From contig JAFKNA010000004.1 in NCBI GenBank assembly GCA_017305135.1, positions 310,001-374,000 on the forward strand: a stretch of 64,000 bases of DNA, in the 5' to 3' direction. This document shows, piece after piece, positions 60,709-64,000 of this stretch (its first letter is position 1; every line of letters begins with the position of its first letter). Under the pieces are notes generated by a model. That model did no database searches. It was not told where the DNA came from and saw only the letters and a program-made list of their open reading frames with translations. A program made the position numbers and the translations under genes. The stretch comes from Lysobacterales bacterium (GTDB taxonomy: Bacteria > Pseudomonadota > Gammaproteobacteria > Xanthomonadales > Rhodanobacteraceae).

Positions 60709-63486
60709 TCACTGGAAGCCGGACGCGAAGATCGCCTCCGGCACCGGCACCCGCATTTTCACCAGGTGCCATCCTTCGATGTCGGCGCCGGGTCCCGGGA
60801 AGCCGAGGCTGGCGCCGATCAGCAGCTCGCCGCTTCCGGTCATCACCAGCAGCGACGGATAGCCTCGCGCATCGCTCAGGACGGACGGTGCCCCGGTGGG
60901 GCCAATCATCCATGAGGTACTCCCGTCCACCGGTGACAGCCCGGCTGCACAGGGGTTTTCCTCCTTGCAGCTTCCGCCGACCAGCACCATGCCCTGGGCG
61001 GTGCCAAGCGCGCTTACGCGACCCATGGTGTCGCCCGGGGCGACGTTGCGCAGCCAGTGCACGTCGCCGTCAGCGGGATCGAGGCTTGCGACGACCCAAC
61101 TGGATGCCCTCCCGCATTCCACACCCCAGCAACCGCCCCCGGCGGCACCGACCAGGAACCTGCCTCCCGCTAGAACGGCGGCACTTGCATACGCGCGCGG
61201 TGACGATCCCTCCAAGGCATTCCGGCTCCATGCCACGGCGCCGTCGCCTGCGCGCAGGCGCTCGGCGAACAGCACATGGCGATCCGCAACCTGCTCCCGG
61301 TCTCCCAGCAACAGCACGTCTCCATCGGGTGCAACGGCCATGGCACCGATCGCCACGTCCGAGCCATGGAATTCCCGCACCCATGCAACGCTTCCATCCG
61401 ACCCGTTGAGCTTGTTCAGCGTCGCCGACCCACCGCTCGCTCCCATTGCCGCGACCAATGCGTTGCCCGCGCCATCCGTGGCAATGCGAACAAAAGACCC
61501 CGCTCCCGGAAAACGGCGGTGCCAACGCCTCACGCCCGACGGACCGTCATGACTGGCCACGTGGATATCGTTGTCCGATGCAACCCAGGCGTGCAGCACG
61601 TTGCCGCGCGGATCGGTGCTGATCGTTGCCAGGTGCTGCTCACCTGGGCTACCCAGCGGCTCGTTGACGGTCCGCCACATGGCCTCGCCCGTCGCACCAG
61701 ACAGGCGAGTCAGGAACTGGTGCTCCGTATCCGCACCAAGCACCACCACGTCAGCACCTGCCGCAAGGGCGATCTCCATGGGCAACATGCCGCCAAAGGT
61801 ATCCCTGCGCCCCGCCGTCCAGGCGTTGCCTCCATTGGCCGCCGACGCCCGCATCGCATTCAGTTGGCTGTAGCCACTTGCGCCCAGCAATACCGGGCCA
61901 GGATCGCTGCCCGCCAGCCATGCCCAGTCGTGCCGTGGATTCCAGGTGTTGAAGCGGTGCAGCCCTTGCACGGCCCGGACATTCGCCTCGGCCAGTTGAG
62001 GGTCCACGGTCGTCCCCGCGCTGGCTCCGGTTTGCAGGTCGAACCGATCGAGACGAATTCCACACGGGGAAAAATCCCACCACGGGTCCCAGCAGTCCAG
62101 GACACCGAGCACACCACGCCCCCAATGATCCTCCGGGGCTCGCAAGAAGCTCGCACGATCCATGACCGACGATCCAGTCAAATCACGTCGCCAGCGCTTG
62201 CTGCCGTCGATACGGCTGAAACTGACGATCGACCGGAAGGGCGTCACGCCGGAATCCGCGAACGCGCGGGTATCCACGGCTTCCACCAGGACATCTCCGT
62301 CGAGGGACGTGGCGAGTTGGGAGACCTGCAGCACGTCGGCCCAGGAGGGATTCGGAGCCGGATCGTCCACCGGCACGCTCCACAGGTCCGAGCCATCCGC
62401 CGGCGAGATCCGGGCCAGCACCTCCCCGCGCTCACCGGGCGTGCGCTCGACGTCATAACCTCCCACGAAAATATCCGCAGGGGGCGCGGCGAGGACCACC
62501 CGCGCCCTCTCCGGGCGCATGCCACGCTGCCATAGCGGGACGCCATTTTCGGCGCGCAGGAGTTCGAGACGCGCCTCGCGCCCTGCCCATGCCCAAAGCA
62601 GCGTGTCGTCGCCGCGCAACGCAAGGGCGAGGGCGGGGTCGGCAAGCGACCCGGCATCACGATGCTGCTGCCAAAGCAGTGCCCCATCAGCCGAGAGCTT
62701 GAGCAGGCGCACGCCGGAGCTGGTAATCCCTGGCAGGCCCATGTCATCTCTGCGCCGCACGACGACGAACGCTGCGCCATCCTCCGCGACTGCGACATCC
62801 GTCGCCCACGCAGAACTTCCGAAGCTGGCCGATGCGACATCCCGATAGCTCCACAACGGCGTGCCATCGATACCCGACAACTTCACGACCCAGCCATCTT
62901 CGCGGCCCTGCGGCTCACGCGTGGAACCCACTGCAACGACGTCATCGTTGCGATCCACCGACAGCCCCACCAGCGCTCGTACCCCCCTCAGAGGATCGTC
63001 GGGCGTGAACACCTGGATCCAGCGCACTTGCCCGCTGCCAGCCTCCAGACGGGCGACGCAGGCGAACGCCGGATAGGCTCCTCCGCTGTAGTAGGCCTCC
63101 GTGGCAACGGCGACAAACACGTCACCGTCGCTCGCAAACGCGACTGCGACGCCCGGGGAATGAGAGATGCTGTGGTTGCAAGGCGGCGGCATGTCACGCC
63201 GCCAGGCCAGCGTGGCATCGGCCTCGTACATGACCACGCTCGCCTGTTCGCGTTCGGAAAAATTCCGCCACACGGGAACCGCCATGCGATCGGCCTGGAC
63301 CGCAACCCTGGCAGGTTCGAACGGTCGGCGGGCGATCTTCGCCACGGAGGGCTGCTCACCGAGGATTGCCCGATCCCACACAAGTTCCTGGGCGCGTGAC
63401 TGCATCGCTGGCCACAGGAGCAGCAATGACAGCATCGGCATGATCCCCACTGCCCCGCCCGGCGCTCCTTTTCCCAATCTGCTCAT
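60709..63486 (-). CDS. Large exported PQQ-like beta-propeller protein
   Basis: A 925-residue secreted protein. Signal peptide (MPMLSLLLLWPAMQSRA, cleavage near AQE). The rest is built of PQQ-like blades with repeated W-x-R/D-G-x-x-L-W patterns such as IDGTPLWSYRDVAS, SADGALLWQQHRDAG, GSKRWRRDLTG and GSVAWVREFHG. It ends in EAIFASGFQ, resembling the short IFaxGFE-type tail I have seen on secreted proteins of Dokdonella and relatives; it may be a surface- or export-sorting tail. GAGGAG eight bases before ATG 63486. Function unknown; no heme or metal site recognised. Confidence 0.75.
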   Translation of the reverse strand: MSRLGKGAPGGAVGIMPMLSLLLLWPAMQSRAQELVWDRAILGEQPSVAKIARRPFEPARVAVQADRMAVPVWRNFSEREQASVVMYEADATLAWRRDMPPPCNHSISHSPGVAVAFASDGDVFVAVATEAYYSGGAYPAFACVARLEAGSGQVRWIQVFTPDDPLRGVRALVGLSVDRNDDVVAVGSTREPQGREDGWVVKLSGIDGTPLWSYRDVASASFGSSAWATDVAVAEDGAAFVVVRRRDDMGLPGITSSGVRLLKLSADGALLWQQHRDAGSLADPALALALRGDDTLLWAWAGREARLELLRAENGVPLWQRGMRPERARVVLAAPPADIFVGGYDVERTPGERGEVLARISPADGSDLWSVPVDDPAPNPSWADVLQVSQLATSLDGDVLVEAVDTRAFADSGVTPFRSIVSFSRIDGSKRWRRDLTGSSVMDRASFLRAPEDHWGRGVLGVLDCWDPWWDFSPCGIRLDRFDLQTGASAGTTVDPQLAEANVRAVQGLHRFNTWNPRHDWAWLAGSDPGPVLLGASGYSQLNAMRASAANGGNAWTAGRRDTFGGMLPMEIALAAGADVVVLGADTEHQFLTRLSGATGEAMWRTVNEPLGSPGEQHLATISTDPRGNVLHAWVASDNDIHVASHDGPSGVRRWHRRFPGAGSFVRIATDGAGNALVAAMGASGGSATLNKLNGSDGSVAWVREFHGSDVAIGAMAVAPDGDVLLLGDREQVADRHVLFAERLRAGDGAVAWSRNALEGSSPRAYASAAVLAGGRFLVGAAGGGCWGVECGRASSWVVASLDPADGDVHWLRNVAPGDTMGRVSALGTAQGMVLVGGSCKEENPCAAGLSPVDGSTSWMIGPTGAPSVLSDARGYPSLLVMTGSGELLIGASLGFPGPGADIEGWHLVKMRVPVPEAIFASGFQ

Positions 63487-63517
63487 GGGACTGCTCCTCG
63501 TGACGGCAAACCAGCCC

Positions 63518-63850
63518 TCACGCCAGCCGCGTCCCGTTCGGCACCGGCCGTTCAAGGGCGGCGAGAACGACGCCTTCCGCGGTCGGAAAACCGGTGAGCA
63601 GGAACTCGGAGCGGAACGGTCCGATCTGCTTCTCGGGAAAGTTGATGACGCCGATCACCTGCCGCCCCTGCAGGTCCTCAGCCGTATAGAGGTCCGTGAC
63701 CTGCGCGCTGGTCTTCTTCTCGCCATGGGGCCCGAAGTCCACCCATACCTTCCAGGCGGGGTTCCGCGCTTCCGGGAACGGCTCTGCACGCATGATCGTC
63801 CCGGCCACGATCATCACCTTCTCGAAATCCGTCCAGCTGATGGTTTCCAT
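63518..63850 (-). CDS. tRNA-binding protein, CsaA-like
   Basis: A 110-residue OB-fold protein: [60 protein letters not shown], and [20 protein letters not shown]. This matches the CsaA/YgjH tRNA-binding domain family, proposed to be a chaperone or tRNA binder. ATG 63850 gives the standard length. It starts a - strand unit with the propeller gene. The 150 bases to the right end hold no recognised gene. Confidence 0.9.
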   Translation of the reverse strand: METISWTDFEKVMIVAGTIMRAEPFPEARNPAWKVWVDFGPHGEKKTSAQVTDLYTAEDLQGRQVIGVINFPEKQIGPFRSEFLLTGFPTAEGVVLAALERPVPNGTRLA

Positions 63851-64000
63851 GACGCTCGCTGCTCGATCAAACGGGATGAGCGTAGCAGCATTGCGAGGGC
63901 GGCCGAACCGGGCACCGCGGAGCGCGCGAGAAGCAGGCTGCGGCGGTCGCTCGTGCACCTCTCCAGGCAGGAACCTGCATTCTGCAATCGTGACAGGACG

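Overview
The window is GC-rich DNA from a gammaproteobacterium, most likely a member of the Lysobacterales (Xanthomonadales). Reasons: the housekeeping order ndk-rlmN-pilF-rodZ-yfgM-bamB-der; a DUF3247 protein; GTAGGAGC-type REP elements and GGGATTsGGGATT intergenic repeats; and a secreted protein ending in an IFASGFQ tail of a kind I associate with this order. No rRNA, tRNA, CRISPR array, insertion sequence or prophage was seen. Assignments rest on motif and family recognition by eye, not on database searches.

Region 1 (1-7.4 kb) holds a mevalonate-pathway cluster on the + strand: diphosphomevalonate decarboxylase, phosphomevalonate kinase, a single-chain HMG-CoA reductase/mevalonate kinase fusion and type 1 IPP isomerase. 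It lies between agmatine deiminase (aguA) and the start of a probable N-carbamoylputrescine amidase (aguB, cut by the window edge), both on the - strand. In the right-hand housekeeping block the MEP-pathway gene ispG is missing from its usual place between rodZ and yfgM. Together these suggest that the MEP route was replaced by mevalonate. The phosphomevalonate kinase carries an in-frame palindromic repeat insertion.

Region 2 (7.2-14.4 kb) is accessory and housekeeping material: an L36 paralogue, a Rieske/FAD oxidoreductase, DUF488, a Xre/RES toxin-antitoxin pair, a PLP sulfur-amino-acid enzyme divergent from an Lrp-type regulator, WrbA and small proteins.

Region 3 (14.6-36.3 kb) is the most novel part: a two-armed glycoconjugate locus. 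The + arm encodes inositol-phosphate synthase, a histidine phosphatase, a CgeB-type glycosyltransferase, a nucleotidyltransferase, a glycosidase-like protein that appears circularly permuted, phosphopentomutase and a GT9-like transferase. The - arm is twelve genes in which every neighbour overlaps: UDP-xylose synthase, two sugar epimerases, a zinc dehydrogenase, a Gfo/Idh/MocA dehydrogenase, a GT4 transferase, three CgeB-type transferases, a small acidic protein, a methyltransferase and an SDR with a histone-like Lys/Ala tail. A hybrid sensor kinase sits between the arms. The product is unknown; an inositol- and pentose-containing glycan or glycoside is the best guess.

Region 4 (36.4-41.3 kb) carries topoisomerase IB, a CBS protein and a sigma-54 response regulator next to a sensorless histidine kinase, with a good sigma-54 promoter. 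Region 5 (41.5-56 kb) is housekeeping: tadA, guaA and guaB (split by a Phd/PIN toxin-antitoxin pair bounded by inverted repeats), truC, folD, der, bamB, yfgM, rodZ, pilF, rlmN and ndk. Region 6 (56.1-60.7 kb) is a PsrA-like TetR regulator with its own operator, followed by fadB and fadA. The window closes with a large secreted beta-propeller-like protein and a CsaA-like tRNA-binding protein.
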